Source: Entoloma clypeatum (lineage: Eukaryota > Basidiomycota > Agaricomycetes > Agaricales > Entolomataceae). From it: 64,000 nucleotides of DNA. Each line of letters starts with the position of its first letter. The stretch's first letter is position 1. The DNA lies in contig OY751495.1 in NCBI GenBank assembly GCA_963565915.1, positions 2,170,001 to 2,234,000 on the forward strand. Reading direction: 5' to 3'. The notes below the pieces were generated by a model, which saw nothing but the letters and a program-made list of their open reading frames with translations, had not been told where the DNA came from and made no database searches. Below, piece after piece: positions 1 to 11,517 of this stretch. The position numbers and the translations under genes are program-made.

Positions 1-922
1 TAATGAGCTCAGGTAAAGTAGGGTTCATCATGAAATACCTGCAGCCTAGCGACTGATATTTCTTCACCCAATCAACGCGCTTGAAACGGGGTGATGCCGC
101 CTGTAGGATGAAGGCACCAGTTTGCGATAATTGGGGGTGTACGTCTGGGACAGAACGGCTGCTATCGACCAAGCACCAGTATTGCGGTGAGACCACCTTG
201 CGAAAATGTTGTTGCGCATCGATAAATTCCTCGTCGGCAAGGTCAATCTTGTATAGACCCTCTGCGTTAAATAAATAACAAGTGTTGGATCTGAAGTGGA
301 AGATGGTAGGACATCCAGCGAGGATCCGAAGCACCAGTACGAAAATTAGCCAGAGGCTTTTGCCTGATCGTAGGGCCAGGGTCAAACGAGAAGCCGATAC
401 GTGTCAAGGCTGTTACGCACCTATCCCAGGATGTCCAAGCAAAGTAACAGCGATGCTCATACTAACTATTCCGTTGTTGAGGAAAGGATTGGAGAATGCT
501 ATCGGGCTTTTGTCACTGTCCGGAAGCACACGATGAGCCGCAAAATGGCATATATCCTGCAGCGATTTGAGATAATCTTCCCGGATCAAGATACTCGAGA
601 CATCCAAGGCGTATTCGCCACGGTCTTCATCCGAAAGGTGAAGTAAGATGCACGATTTCGGCACATTAACGCCAGGCAATGCCCCATCCTGACGGTTCAC
701 TACCTGTTCCTTAAACATCAACGGGTTTTCGGAATCCCATTTCCCGTATTTAGTCCAAAGAGTGAACAAAGCGCGATCCTCGTCAACTATCGCTTTAACT
801 CCTGGGATAGAATCAAGAGGCATTTGTGATGGGAGTAGACCACGCACAGGCCACGTGAGTGACGTCACACCCTCCATTAGCAACAACAGATTGAAAAACA
901 ATAAGGTGGCGAAGCTCGACAT
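1..922 (-). CDS. P-loop NTPase of Crinkler/RHS type, 3' end outside the window
   Basis: The gene reads leftwards and leaves the window, so only the N-terminal part is visible. Exon 1 is 421-922; a 57 bp intron (364-420) joins it in phase to an exon from 363 downwards. The splice creates the Walker A motif GHPGIGKS, which neither exon shows alone. A Walker B-like CLVDSS follows, then QAASPR and a tyrosine/methionine-rich YFMMNPTLPELI. The order GxxGxGKS, LVD, SP, Y-M-P, EL is that of the P-loop NTPase domain of fungal Crinkler/RHS-like proteins. Upstream, SILIREDYLKSL resembles the receiver segment preceding that domain. The first 20 residues are strongly hydrophobic (MSSFATLLFFNLLLLMEG), which could be a signal peptide. 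Role: ATP-binding protein of an effector or mobile-element-associated family; substrate unknown. Family assignment is from motif memory and is moderate. Confidence 0.6.
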
Positions 923-1482
923 TTTCTCTAGTAATGAAAACTACATATAAGGCTCTCTCTCGAGGCAACGAGGACATTACCATATAAAAGGGGGACATCT
1001 GCTACCACTTGCCCTTGCCGTGCCCTATGGATATGCGAACGGCGTCAATGTCGCTGCGCTGATGGAGAGGGGCGTCCGGTAAGTCGACACAGTTGTTTGA
1101 CTCGTGCAAGGAGATTCTCTTGGATTATTTTGATGCTAGGCGGTGCATGCAGTGACATGCTGGTTGACACTGAGATTAGCTGACACACGACCAGTATATT
1201 GAGTCACTGAGTCTCTCTGGATGATATGCCGAAACTTTACGAGGCATTCAAACGTCAAGGAGGCGTTGTGAAGGTGTCGTGAGCCAAGTGTACAAGATAC
1301 CCGCTCACCACCCACGTCGAGAATTGGGCGGTTTAGCCCAAATGCCATGTCGTTGTCCAGATGTTGCCTTTCGTGTACAATACTGGGCTCTTGATTCGTA
1401 TCTCCCCTGAACTTTCATTGCGGAATAAGCGTCAGTTTCACCCCCCGCGGGCATTCAGGTCATGGACAAATGTGTATCAAAT
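923..1482. other. intergenic, no gene seen
   Basis: About 560 bases between the NTPase gene start and the 3' end of the prefoldin gene. Only short ORFs without motifs are present. The part next to 923 should hold the NTPase promoter; no clear TATA box was identified. Confidence 0.5.
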
Positions 1483-2113
1483 TCAACTCTTTGTTTGGGC
1501 CTGAAGTTTCGACTGCAAGACATTGGTCAAGAAATTCATATTTTCTCGCTTCTTCTGAATCGTCTCTTCCAGTGCCTCGAGGTTCGTGCGGATAAAGTCG
1601 ACTTTTGCCGAGTAATACTTGGTTGCTTGGGTACGCGTCTGACACAGATAGATTGCATCAGGAAAGGACGCGGTGATGCGAGGGTGTTGTTGTCACCTTT
1701 TTGACATAGTACCCAGTGCCGACATCCACGATGACATGATCGGGATCCGACAGTTTTCCGGGAACATATAACGAGTTGGTCAATGGCACGAGAATAGTTT
1801 TCCCTGTCGGAAAATTGATCATCAGCATCATCATGGCTCGCGTTCAATCTATCGCATACGCACCAACGTTCACCGGCTTGACCTCCCCAATATTATCTAT
1901 ACATGTCTTGAATTTTGCCTGTGCTTGCTTCAGCTGCGCAAACGAGTTTGTGAGGTGGTTCAGTTCCTAGATTGAAGGCGATCAGTTGGGTCTATTCTTG
2001 TGATGCACATCCCAGGCTAAGCTGACATCGTCGAGCTGTTTCCGGACATCTGCGAGCTGCGCAATGTCGAGATCCGACACGCTCACTGTCTGGGGTTGCG
2101 CAGATGTAGACAT
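1483..2113 (-). CDS. PFD5: prefoldin subunit 5
   Basis: Prefoldin is the cytosolic hexameric chaperone that passes unfolded actin and tubulin to the CCT chaperonin; subunit 5 is an alpha-type subunit. Four exons (2113-2027, 1966-1864, 1803-1697, 1617-1483) splice to 143 residues, close to the family's usual length of about 150. The N-terminal helix contains [19 protein letters not shown]. The central beta-hairpin stretch reads [15 protein letters not shown] followed by [13 protein letters not shown], the most conserved part of the family. The C-terminal helix has [18 protein letters not shown]. Three introns of 60, 60 and 79 bp have GT-AG ends. Start chosen because the ATG at 2113 gives the conserved N-terminus. 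It lies head to head with the DENN gene, 120 bp apart, so the promoter region is shared. Confidence 0.95.
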
Positions 2114-2233
2114 CAGACAAGATGTTGAGGCGTGACGTGACACGATCAATTGAAAGTTTCATTGCGGCCAGGGTCCTCCTCCACCGACAAGTCCTTCCCA
2201 AATAGCCCTTGCACCACCACCAACGAGGACGCA
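2114..2233. promoter_or_regulatory. shared divergent promoter region
   Basis: Only 120 bp separate the start codons of the prefoldin 5 gene (minus) and the DENN gene (plus). Both promoters must therefore overlap here or lie in the neighbouring transcribed DNA. No TATA box is obvious. Confidence 0.5.
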
Positions 2234-4473
2234 ATGGCTGGGGAACACAGAGCAAAATGTCCTCAAGACTTGGGTATGTCTAGTGTAATTGCGTGGTTTA
2301 GAGTCGGGATTAACACCAGTCACACACACACAGTCGCCATATTTCACGCCTCGTTCCACCCAACTCGAGGGAGTCTCGTTGACTGGTTTCTAAAGGCTAG
2401 TGACGGTACATTGTCTTCACCTTTTCTACACCTTCTATCGTTGATTACCCGCCAAAAGACCTAAATCTCGACAACATTGAGTTTAGTGCCCTCCCAAGCG
2501 GCTTACATCTCGTGGAACAAGACGTGGTGTACTTGTGTCCCTTCCTTTTCTAGCTCACACCTCACCAACTCTCAATCCCCAGCTATTTTACCAAGGACGG
2601 CCAGCACGGTGTCTGTGTTTTCCGACGGCGGAGGACTGTCGAGGAGGGACACCGAGGCTTCCGCCTCTCCTCGCTCGGCATATTGCTGGCGAGGTCCCGC
2701 AGACCACGACCGTGGCGGCACGTGAAGGATCTCAACGATTTGATAGAGAGGATATACTCCCAGTGTGAATCGTCTGGGCTGCTGCAGCCGACCGGAGCCC
2801 AGTGGGAGCCTGCTCATGCGTTTTTTGAAGACCGGAAAGTGAGAAGAGCGGATCTTGGCGGAGCCGGGGACTGGCGCGGTTGGAGTTACGAGCTTACCGA
2901 GGTGCATGGTATAGATGTCCTGTTGGAACTTCTCTCACCGTCTGAGTCACTAGATCGACACCGACCCGTCAATGCACGCCAACCCGGCATTCCACCTCTC
3001 CCACCTCCTCCGTATCCTTGGACCCTCTTCTCTGACGCTGTACAAATACGTGCTGACGCGGCGGCGGATACTCATATACACCCTCCCACCAGTCGAGGCC
3101 GCTTGTATACTTTGCCAGGTCGCGGCCGACATATGTTACGAGGCGCAACACGATCCAGACGCCGACGAGCCTTCGCAGCCTGGTATTGGGAGGCTGAAAG
3201 GCAGGTGTAATGAACCCATAAGTGTCCTTGGCATGGTTACGTTGTCAGACATGGATCGTTTACGCTCGGAAGGCATGACTGGCCGTGGATGGATTGCATG
3301 TATGTCTCTAGATTAGATGCACTTGAATTTGGCGTTGTATTCATCATCTCAATTCAGGTACAACCGATGCAATCTTCCTCGAGAGACCATCGTGTTATGA
3401 CCTCTTGATTGACCTAACGACATCAACGCCCAACAAGGCAACACGGCCCACATTCTACGCCTCAAAATCTGTGCCTTCCCAACTAGGCACCTCTCGTCCC
3501 GTGCACCGGCTCTCCGTGATAAGGTTTGCATGGAGCGACGTCCGACTCGTAAGTACCTCTACCCTCTACCTAGCCTAAATTTTATTTTAAAAACCCCCAG
3601 TGGAACGAACTTGACCGCATCCTACAACTCGACTCAGACAACAACAACTCCCACCAACACCACGCCTGCTGTGGCCCCTCCGCCGCCTCCGACCCCGGCC
3701 TCAAAACGAAGCTTATCTCGCCCTGGACAGATGCCTGGCGTGTGTACGAGGACGTCTGCATCGTCTGCGCCGGGCTTTGGATGGGCTCCTGGCGCGGCAA
3801 CTCCACGATGTCGTATTCCACCGCCGACGGGCCTGACAGCTGGGGCGCAGTGAGGCTCGAGGGGGACGACGATCTGACTATCGGCGGGAGTGGGGGTGCG
3901 TCGTATATCCGGAATGTGGGGATGGGGATCGAGGGACGGCCGGTGCGGCGTGCGAGCGAGAGCAGTGGTGGGAGCGGGAGTGGGAGGATGCAGAGTCCGA
4001 GTCAGTTGACGGTGGGGGTGGGACTGCCCCCGCAGAGCCCGACGACGACGAGGGCTATGCGTAGGTCGAGCGCGATATCGTGGTCGAGCGCTAATGCGGC
4101 GGCGGTGACGGTCGGGAATGGCAAGGGGCGCCAGATATCTTCGTCTTCTGAAGTCGAGGGAGAGCACGACCATGCGGAGAGGGGAGACCGGCAACTTCTG
4201 ACGACGCTGTCGCTGCTGCAGACGTTCCACGCCCAGACGTCATTCCAGCTTTCGGTGCTCGAGTCTTTCTTAACCCGGAGCGAGACAAGCGTCAGTGGAG
4301 AGGAAACGGTTTACCTGTCCCCGAAGGACGTACTCGCGTTCCAGCTGGGCCCGCTTAGTGCGTCCGACGCGCGGTATCTGGAGTGGTTGGGCGAGGAGTA
4401 TGCGAGGCCGGTGAAGGTAGTCGTGAAGCGGGGCTGGCGGGATTTGGTTGGTGCCATCTTTGGATATGCGTAG
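2234..4473 (+). CDS. DENN-domain protein of the DENND11/LCHN (DUF4484) type
   Basis: Seven exons (2234-2273, 2334-2405, 2459-2528, 2583-2901, 2954-3299, 3358-3548, 3601-4473) splice to 636 residues. The upstream DENN part begins VAIFHASFHPTRGSLVDW and continues DNIEFSALPSGLH. The central core has NPAFHLSHLLRILGPSSL, then RRRILIYTLPPVEAACIL, which are hallmark strings of fungal LCHN-type proteins. A Gly/Ser-rich variable insertion follows. The end, VVVKRGWRDLVGAIFGYA, is a conserved-looking C-terminus. DENN proteins are generally Rab guanine-nucleotide exchange factors at membranes; the exact Rab partner is unknown. An upstream in-frame ATG-free extension exists from 2150, but 2234 is the first ATG before the domain. 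A Rab18-like gene lies in the same window but far away; no functional link is implied. Confidence 0.88.
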
Positions 4474-4755
4474 CGTTGTATGTGTAGTGTGTTTACAGAT
4501 GTACATATACCCTCCCTTTGGAAGCATTCTTCACTGTTATACTTCTTGTAGAGCGGCTTTTTGCCACTACGTATATGGCAGAGCTAGGTGGAAATGGATT
4601 GTGGATAATTCAGCGTGATAGTATAGGGCCCGACTTGGGAGGGAAACCGTTCATGGGCTGGGAATGAAGTCAAAAGATGAGGCATGTACATGTAATGATG
4701 AACCAATGAATATCAAAAAAGATTAAGTATGTAAAGTTATTCGGCTGCCTCTTCT
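4474..4755. other. 3' flank with half of a foldback element
   Basis: No gene. Positions 4626-4669 match the loop and right arm of the hairpin found downstream of family member D (40024-40066). The left arm is missing here. The segment lies between the DENN gene and the 3' end of pseudogene A. Confidence 0.5.
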
Positions 4756-6355
4756 TCACATCCTCCTCCCGTCCTTCGTCGGTGGGGTTGGAAGCGCCGT
4801 CCTTCTCTTCCATCGGGGGAGTGATATTGTCGCGGGAGTTACCTCTGCCGTCGGCGCCGATCTTGACGACCTTGGCCCGGGGTCTTGACGGATTGTCGTG
4901 CGAAGGAACTCCATCTCCTCCTCATCCTCATCTTCCTTCTCCTTCTCCTTCTTTGTCTTTTTCTCCATTTCCATCTCCTCCATCTCCTTGATTGGGCTAC
5001 CTTGGTGAAGTTGCGGAGGATGTGTTGGCAGTGCATTGTTTCTTCCTTTGAATCCTCAGGATCCTCCTCTTCTTGTCTTCTTCTCCATGTCGTTGTTGGC
5101 CAGCTTCGCTAGCCGCCTTATAAGACCGCGCCGCTGTGATGTCCTTGGGTCCAGCTTGTCCTCATGCTTCCCACCATTCTTCATGCTGCCGCGGTTGACC
5201 TAACATCAGTTGCAGAGTGAGGCTCGGGAGACAGGTTGAACTTGGGTTGGTGGTGGTGTGGAGGGCACGGGGGGTCGAGGTTCTTGCAAACGCGTCGACA
5301 TCCAGTTTCGGGCTCGAAAGCTTGAGGAGCAAAGCCTTCCCGTGAAAACTGTCGTGGCCAAAATGAGTGGGGGAGTTGAGGTCGTTGCGATAGTCCAGGG
5401 GAAAAGCGGCTTCGGAGGGCGGTGGCGAATTGTCCTGTACGCGACAGCAAATAAATATGATGAAGAGATAAAGATGAAATGAAGTCTCACCTTGTCAACC
5501 TGGATAACATCTTCCTCCACTGTGGCGACAGTGGGGATGATGACCGACACTAGAGGCATGGGACGATTGAGTATCTGTGGACGACAAGAAAGCAATGCAG
5601 ACAAAACGCGAACCTTGTAACTTATGCGGTAACAGACAAAGCCAATATGGGAGCGGCGATCCCACCCGGCGAAAAGGCGGCCGCGCTGTCGAAATTGATG
5701 AGAGCTTGCCATCAGGAAGGGAATGGGTGAGGATCGCAAAGGGGCAGAGATGGGAGAGGTGGTGTTGAGGATAGCGGAGGCGGCGTTGAGGGCGGGTGCG
5801 AACTGGCTAGGCTAGGAACGGCGGGGTCCTGTTCGATTGAACACCTGGGAAGCCTTGGGGACTGCGGATGAGATGAGGGGTCAGTCGAGGCGGGCACCTG
5901 CGACGGCAACCGGAAGGGCGAGGGCGGGGACGCGGGACTGGGACATGGCGAGGGCGGCGGGCGAGAAGCGGGGCCGAGCCAGGGAGTTGGCTGCGCCGGT
6001 GATGGGGCAGACATCCGCGTGGGCATACCACACGGGCTGCTTTAGGAGTCGTCGCTTCGTGGTCACAGGCTGGCGCGACGAGGGAGGGGGCGGTGGCGGG
6101 GCCAAAGCCGATGGCGGAGAGGGCAGGCAAGGACGAGTTATCGAAGTTGGCGTGCCGGAAGGGGACTTTGGCGCCAGCACCAAAAGTCATGGGTCTCCCT
6201 CTGGGAATGAGAGAGGGGAGGGGTGGGGTGAAACATGGCAAGGCGAGGATGATGGGCGAGACTGCGGGCACGGATGAGTTGGGTGAGGGCTCGAAGTTGA
6301 GGTTGAGGTGAAGCATGGGAGCGCAAAGAGATAGAAGTAGCAGTAGCGGATGCAT
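4756..6355 (-). pseudogene. family member A, mosaic pseudogene
   Basis: The 5' half (6355 downwards) matches B and C: signal peptide MHPLLLLLSLCAP, then TFGAGAKVPFRHANFDNS. The reading frame is lost near 6040, where the B/C-like sequence continues in another frame and meets a stop after a VAGARLD-like string. The membrane-helix exon (about 5640-5700) starts like its paralogs (FDSAAAFSPGGIAA) but then shifts and stops. A micro-exon ending EEDVIQVDK is recognisable near 5500. From about 5450 down to 4756 the tail resembles member D instead (SREGFAPQAFEPE, SATDVRSTA) and is full of breaks. There is no continuous coding solution. It is therefore a mosaic of a B/C-like front and a D-like back, now inactive. 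Confidence 0.75.
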
Positions 6356-6915
6356 GGTTGAATGTGAAGGCGTGTTCTGGGTGAACTGAGGACACGCAGG
6401 AGGGTTTTTATTGGGTAGAAGGGTGGCTTGGCGGCGGGCGGGCGATCGTAAAATATGTTTTAAACGTAAGCCACCGTCGTGTATGTCCTCGGAATTCTGA
6501 AGACAGTCATTACTGCGCGAGGCTGTCGAGGTCATATACGAGGGCTTGGCATGCCGACTATCCCTTGGAGTACTGAGCCTTGGAGTACTGAGAGGTGTGT
6601 TTGACCATCTATGTATTGCCATTGTAGTCGGGCTCCTTCAAGTTAGACATGCTGCCAGTGACTGAATCCGTGCCCTTTCACAAGATTCGAGAGAGAGAAA
6701 CTCACCTCACAAAGCCTTCCCTACTTTCGGGGGGTTGTGTGATCTATGGTTGCCGATGTTGAACAAAGCAAGTCAACAAACACAACTCACGGCGTATAGC
6801 CGGTATAGCCACAAAATCCGACGCTGCCATGAATTATCGTGATCTCTCAGAATCTCACTGAAAGCTGTGAATTATATTCTACCTAGTCTCCTATGTTACA
6901 TTATTCCCACATCTA
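6356..6915. other. intergenic between kinase 1 and pseudogene A
   Basis: Apart from the promoter block at 6400-6470, nothing convincing is present. The short ORFs here have no motifs. Confidence 0.4.
6400..6470 (-). promoter_or_regulatory. family promoter block upstream of A (TATA degraded)
   Basis: Read on the minus strand, this holds the motif order shared with B, C and D: an ACGATCG-like core, a CCGCCAAGCC stretch, then AATAAAAACCC where the paralogs have TATAAAA. The TATA box has lost its first T-A step. Confidence 0.5.
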
Positions 6916-8310
6916 TTAAACGCTGTTGCCAAGATCGAGCCCACCATTGATGATGGACGCGTCGGAAAATCGTGCCACATTCAACCAGGACTCGACCAAG
7001 GCGGCTGATGGTCGTTTTTCAGGTTGCATAGCCCAACACGTTGTGATGATTGCCCAGACATCGTCCGAAATTGAAGGATCCCTTGGCCGATTCGGTCGAA
7101 CACCTCGTACGACATCGAGCATAACTGCACTGTCATACCTTCGATGACTGTAAGGCAAATTTCCCGTCATCACCTCCAAAATTGTCATTCCAAAGGCATA
7201 GACATCAGTTTCCGTGGTGTACATGATTTCTCCCATGTCCCCGATCGAAACGTCTTCGGGAGGATCAAGTATTTCGGGTGCCATCCAGCGTGGTCGGCCG
7301 TACATCCCCGCAACCGTGAAGTCACTGCACTTGATGAGCGGGGCGAGGCCGGTGTCCATGAGGAGAGGCGTGTGTTCTCGCATCAAGATGCTTGCCTGCC
7401 AAGAGCCATTGATGTAAGGGAAACAGAAACAGAGCAGACGAAGAGAGAGGCGTACTCCGCGAATATCAGCGTGGATGATGCCAAAGGAATGCAAATGAGA
7501 AACTGCAGCCGCAACTTGAACGAGCTTTTGGAGATTATTCAGGGTCAGTACGGATAAAATGGATGCATGGACTGGTAGTACCAAGTCAAGTTTAGGTGTC
7601 CCATGGTGATCTTGATCTTGAAGGTATTTTACGATGCTACCGTGACACATGGGCAACACAAGACCTGGTAAATGACCAAAATCATGACAGGTCCCGTAGC
7701 ACTCCATAATGTTTGGATGGCTCATTTGCTGCCATATTCTGACAAGCTCAGCAAGGTCCTACGAGTTGACTTGGGTCACCTATGGGCCAACTGGGCAGAT
7801 TCGAACCACACGGACCTTTCTGAACTTCTTCCTCGCCGCCTCACCCAACATGCGTCCTCGCAGGACTTTGACTGCGACCTTTGCACAGTTTGTCGATACA
7901 TCAATTGTGTGACAGGGCATGGCTCACTCACGTTTCTCTGAACGCCATCTTGGGTCAAAAGGTTGCACCGAAAGACATCGGAAATTCGTCCGATAGCGAG
8001 ATAGTGAGGCTCCAATTTGAAGACGCTGGCAGAAACGTCCTGCTCGAAGGAGTCGGCTGAGGAGAGCATGCACCTTGGCACTGAAGAAGGGATAGTGGAG
8101 ACTTATACGTTGCTGATTCAATGGGAGGGAGAATCTTAATCGTGGTACTGGGACCTTAAACTTCGCCCATGAATATTGAATCTTCGACGCAACTGCGGAC
8201 CGCCTTGCTGGATGATCATGAGAAGTGGTGCTTCGCGTCCCCAGATGAAAGAAACAACACGCCGAAAATAGATGGCAGAGCATGAGTATACCCGAAACGG
8301 AAGGAGACAT
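6916..8310 (-). CDS. TKL-like protein kinase 1, atypical active site
   Basis: Splicing joins an N-terminal segment with a hydrophobic start (ILMLCHLFSACCFFHLG) to a kinase domain. The exons give IGRISDVFRC (glycine-loop region), then VAVKVLRG with the ATP lysine, then SHPNIMECYGTCHDFG and LVLPMCHGSIVKYL (hinge). The catalytic loop is GIIHADIRG followed after an intron by ASIL. The catalytic Asp is present, but the usual Asn is Ser. The metal-binding DFG is LMDTG. The activation-segment end RPRWMAPEIL, then TDVYAFGMTILEVMTG and the C-terminal RPSAALVESWL, are normal. These features match the large expanded kinase families of Agaricomycetes. With Asn and Phe-Gly missing, catalysis is doubtful and it may be a pseudokinase. 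The start at 8310 is tentative. A near copy, now broken, lies at 28488-29640. Confidence 0.75.
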
Positions 8311-8580
8311 GGCCGAGATAAGAAAGACGATTGTTGTTCGGAGGCTTTACTTAACCGTAATAAAGCAATTGCTTCCGTCAGTAAGTATCATTTACCAAAG
8401 GTTGATAGATGATGCTAGTTTACTTGTATATCACCATATGGACTTCCCTGCCAAGAGCGGCCGGGGAGAAGGGAGAGTCGCAAGCCCTATGCCATGGCGA
8501 AACCGCAATGACCCTACCTCGCCCGAGAGCTCAAGCGCTCATACATTCTGTACATCCGGTTTGAAATCAGGCATATGATT

Positions 8581-8707
8581 AGGGTCTGTTTGCAACCCCT
8601 CAGCCGAGCTTTTGAACGAAATTTTGGGCAATCCGATTGGCTCACAGCGATCACCAGCCAATCAGATCTCTCAAAATTTCCTTGGAAATGAGTTGCAAAC
8701 AGACCCT
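8581..8707. mobile_element. MITE-like element with terminal inverted repeats
   Basis: A 127 bp non-coding element. Its ends are inverted copies of AGGGTCTGTTTGCAAC (16 bp, perfect). Inner parts also pair imperfectly, so most of the element can fold back. It is flanked by ATT on both sides; if the ends are taken one base inwards, the flanks are TA on both sides. Either reading gives a target-site duplication, of PIF/Harbinger-like or Tc1/mariner-like type. No transposase is in the window. It sits between kinase 1 and family member B. Confidence 0.75.
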
Positions 8708-8810
8708 ATTGAAGTCCTACGAGAACTACTGCTCAGAAAATCACATCCTACCCCGCCGCGTTCCAGACCTCCATCTCCATCTCCTGCGCCTCCGTAAGTC
8801 CCGAAGGACT

Positions 8811-11517
8811 CTACGGACAATACGCCTTCTTGGAGACGCGGCCGCTCCTCCCACCACCAACTGGCACATCATTCTTGGGCCCCGCCCGAAACATGGAGCT
8901 AAATGCGGCCGGGAACGGGGACGTGCACGTCGCTGTCCCCTTCGCCTTTTTCTCCCCACCCCTCTGCTGCGGCGCACGCGGTCGCCTCTCCCCGCTCCTT
9001 GACCTCCAAGATAACTCTTCCCCCTGCTGCTTATTCTTCTTCTCTTCTGACTCGCGCCCCGACGCCCACCTCGACGCCTGCAAGCCCTGCTCCTTTTTGA
9101 CATCGGGCGCAGCCGCCGATGTGGACACGGCGAGTTCGTGCCCCCCCTTCTCCTCTGCCTCCACCTCATCCGCCCAGCTTGACGGACCGACTCCTCTGTG
9201 AATCTCCTGCTCCTTCCTTGCCTTCTCCTGCTCTTCCTCCTCTTTCGCTTTCTCCTTCTTCCATTTTTCCTTGCACTCCTCGCTTCGCGTCTTCCGGGAA
9301 TCCTCCTTCCGCTCCTCTTTCACAGGCGTCCGCGCGCTCGGAGGGGACGGCCCTTGTTTCTTCCGTGCGACGATGGTCCACCCGTTACCGCCGTCTTCAT
9401 CCTCGTCCTTCGGTGCCCATCTCGACAGGGACAGCCCTGGTTCCTCCTTCTCTTGTTCGCGCGAGCCGCTTGACAAAGGCTCTATCTCGGGCGCAATCTC
9501 GTCCTGTTCTTCCTCCTTCTCTTCCTCCTCCTCCTCATCCTCCTCCTCATCTTCCTCCTTCACCGGTGTCGACGGCCCCGCTATTGCCTCACGACCCCGC
9601 CGCTTCCTCCTTCTGATCTTCTCCCGGCGCTCCCGCCCCTTCTGCTTCTTCCCCTTCTTCATTGCCTTTTCCTCCTTCTCCTCATCCTCTCCCGCCTTCC
9701 CTGCCAACCACGACACCTCCAGACCCTCTTTGCTCCACTCCTTCTCCTCCTTTGTGTTCTCGTGTTGCACGCCTACGGTGAGCCTAACACTCGTTGCAGG
9801 GCGGGGAACGGGAGACACATCGGAGTCGGAGGTGGTGGCAGCGGTGGTGCTTGGTGCGTCGGCGTGTTCAGGCTCGATGGCGGGCGGAATGTCGGTACTC
9901 GGTGCAACATCGACACTTTGGGAGTGATCGGTGCTTGTGGGGAGGGTGGGACTTTCGGGGAGGCCAGTGTTTGAGGGCGAGGGCAAGACCTGAAGGGAAG
10001 TGAAATGTTCCCGCGTCGACTTTAGTGGCGAAGGGGTGTCGCGTGTCGCATTTATCGGGATCGCAGGCGGAGGAAGGCTGGGGCTCGTCGGTGGAGAGGG
10101 CGTCAAGTCCAAAGCAGAGGGATCCAGAGAACAACCATCCGTCGTTTCCGACGGTTCGATAGTCGAGTTGGAATCAGCCGCCGGAATACCTTTGTTCTCG
10201 AGTGGTGACGCTGGGGTGGGAAAGGCAAAGATCTTGAGATGAGATATATCAGGTCAATGTACGACGACGGTAAGATATAACACTTACCATTTTGGTTTCC
10301 GACGCAGCAGAGGCCGGTGGCGAGTCGGCCTGCAAATGAGGAATGTTAAAACATAATCAGCGACAAAGGGTAGTAGTGGAATATCACCTCGCTCGCCTCT
10401 TCCGGGTCTTCCTCGACAGCGGGCACGGGGGAGCGGGGTGAACAAACCTAGATCAGTAATTAATGTTGTGCACACGATGTATCAAGACCAACTCTTACCT
10501 TGTCCACTTCGTACTTGTCAGATCCAGATACGACGGAGGTCGGTGGCGAGTCGTCCTGTACACGCCGGTTGATAAAGACGAAGAAAACAGGAACATGGAA
10601 CAGATTCTCACCTTGTCAACCTGAATCACAGCTTCGTTCACCGTGCGCGCAGTGTGAGAAGACAACTGATTCTAAACACAAAAACAATAGGCATTGATGG
10701 CTGACAGAAGAATAAGAAGAATAAAACGAACCTTGCGAGCGCTGTGAAGCGCGATAGCAAACAAACCAAAGACGGCAGCGGCGAGAGCTGCGATCCCGCC
10801 CGGCGAAAAGGCGGCCGCGCTGTCGAAGTGGATTGGAGCTTGGCGTCCAGGGAGGGAACGGGCGAGCATCGCGAAGGTACGGCGATCCTCGAGGGTGGGG
10901 GCAGGGGCGGAGGTGTTGTCGACGGGAGAGGTGGCATTGAGGACGGGCGCGAACTGGCTAGGAACGGCGGGTCCTGCTATATTGAACACCTGGGCCGGGA
11001 CGACGGGTGAAAGGCGAGGTCGGCCTAGGGGGACATCTGCAACGGCAACCTCGATAGCGGGGGCGGATGAAGTGGTGCTGTTGATGACAGGCACGAACTG
11101 GCTAGGGACGGCTGCGGTGACAAACACCTGATGTGCCTGGGGCAAGGCAGGAAAGGCGAGAGAGAAGCAAAGTCGGGACAGGGGGTTGACAGCGATGGGG
11201 CAGACATTCGCGTTGGCGACACGAGATGGTGAGTCTGCTGGGGGAGTCGTTGTTTCGTGGTCACAGGCTAACATAACGGAGTCGGGGGCGAGGGCGGGGA
11301 TGGGAGCCAAGGCGGTGGGACATCCGGTCAAGGCGATGGGGGTGACGGCAGGCACAGACGAGTTGGGCGAGGCCTCGAAGTTGGCGTGCCAGAAGGGGAC
11401 TTTGGTGCCAGCACCAAAAGTCATGTGGGGTCTCCCTCTGGGACTGAGAGAGGTGAGGGGTGGGTTGAAACACGGCAAGGCGAGGATGATGGGTAGAAGT
11501 AGCAGTAGAGGATGCAT
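8811..11517 (-). CDS. family member B: type I membrane protein with charged SxWA-motif tail
   Basis: Not a family I recognise. Six exons (11517-10732, 10671-10612, 10555-10499, 10447-10388, 10329-10288, 10232-8811) splice to 808 residues. Every exon boundary falls between codons. Exon 1 gives a signal peptide (MHPLLLLLPIILALPC), a Pro/Ala/Val-rich outer region with N-x-S/T sites, and one membrane helix, GGIAALAAAVFGLFAIAL, followed by basic SARKVR. Four micro-exons of 20, 19, 20 and 14 codons follow; two start with DSPP-type sequence. The last exon is a Pro/Ser stretch and then a Lys/Glu/Arg-rich tail with IRRRKRRGREAIAG and copies of a W motif (GLSLSRWA, GPSSWADEVE, GLQASRWA). Topology suggests an outer N-terminus and a cytoplasmic tail. 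Function unknown. Confidence 0.8.

Noticed and set aside
9271..9927. Ser-rich plus-strand ORF over member B
   Set aside because: Same reason: shadow of the charged tail of B.
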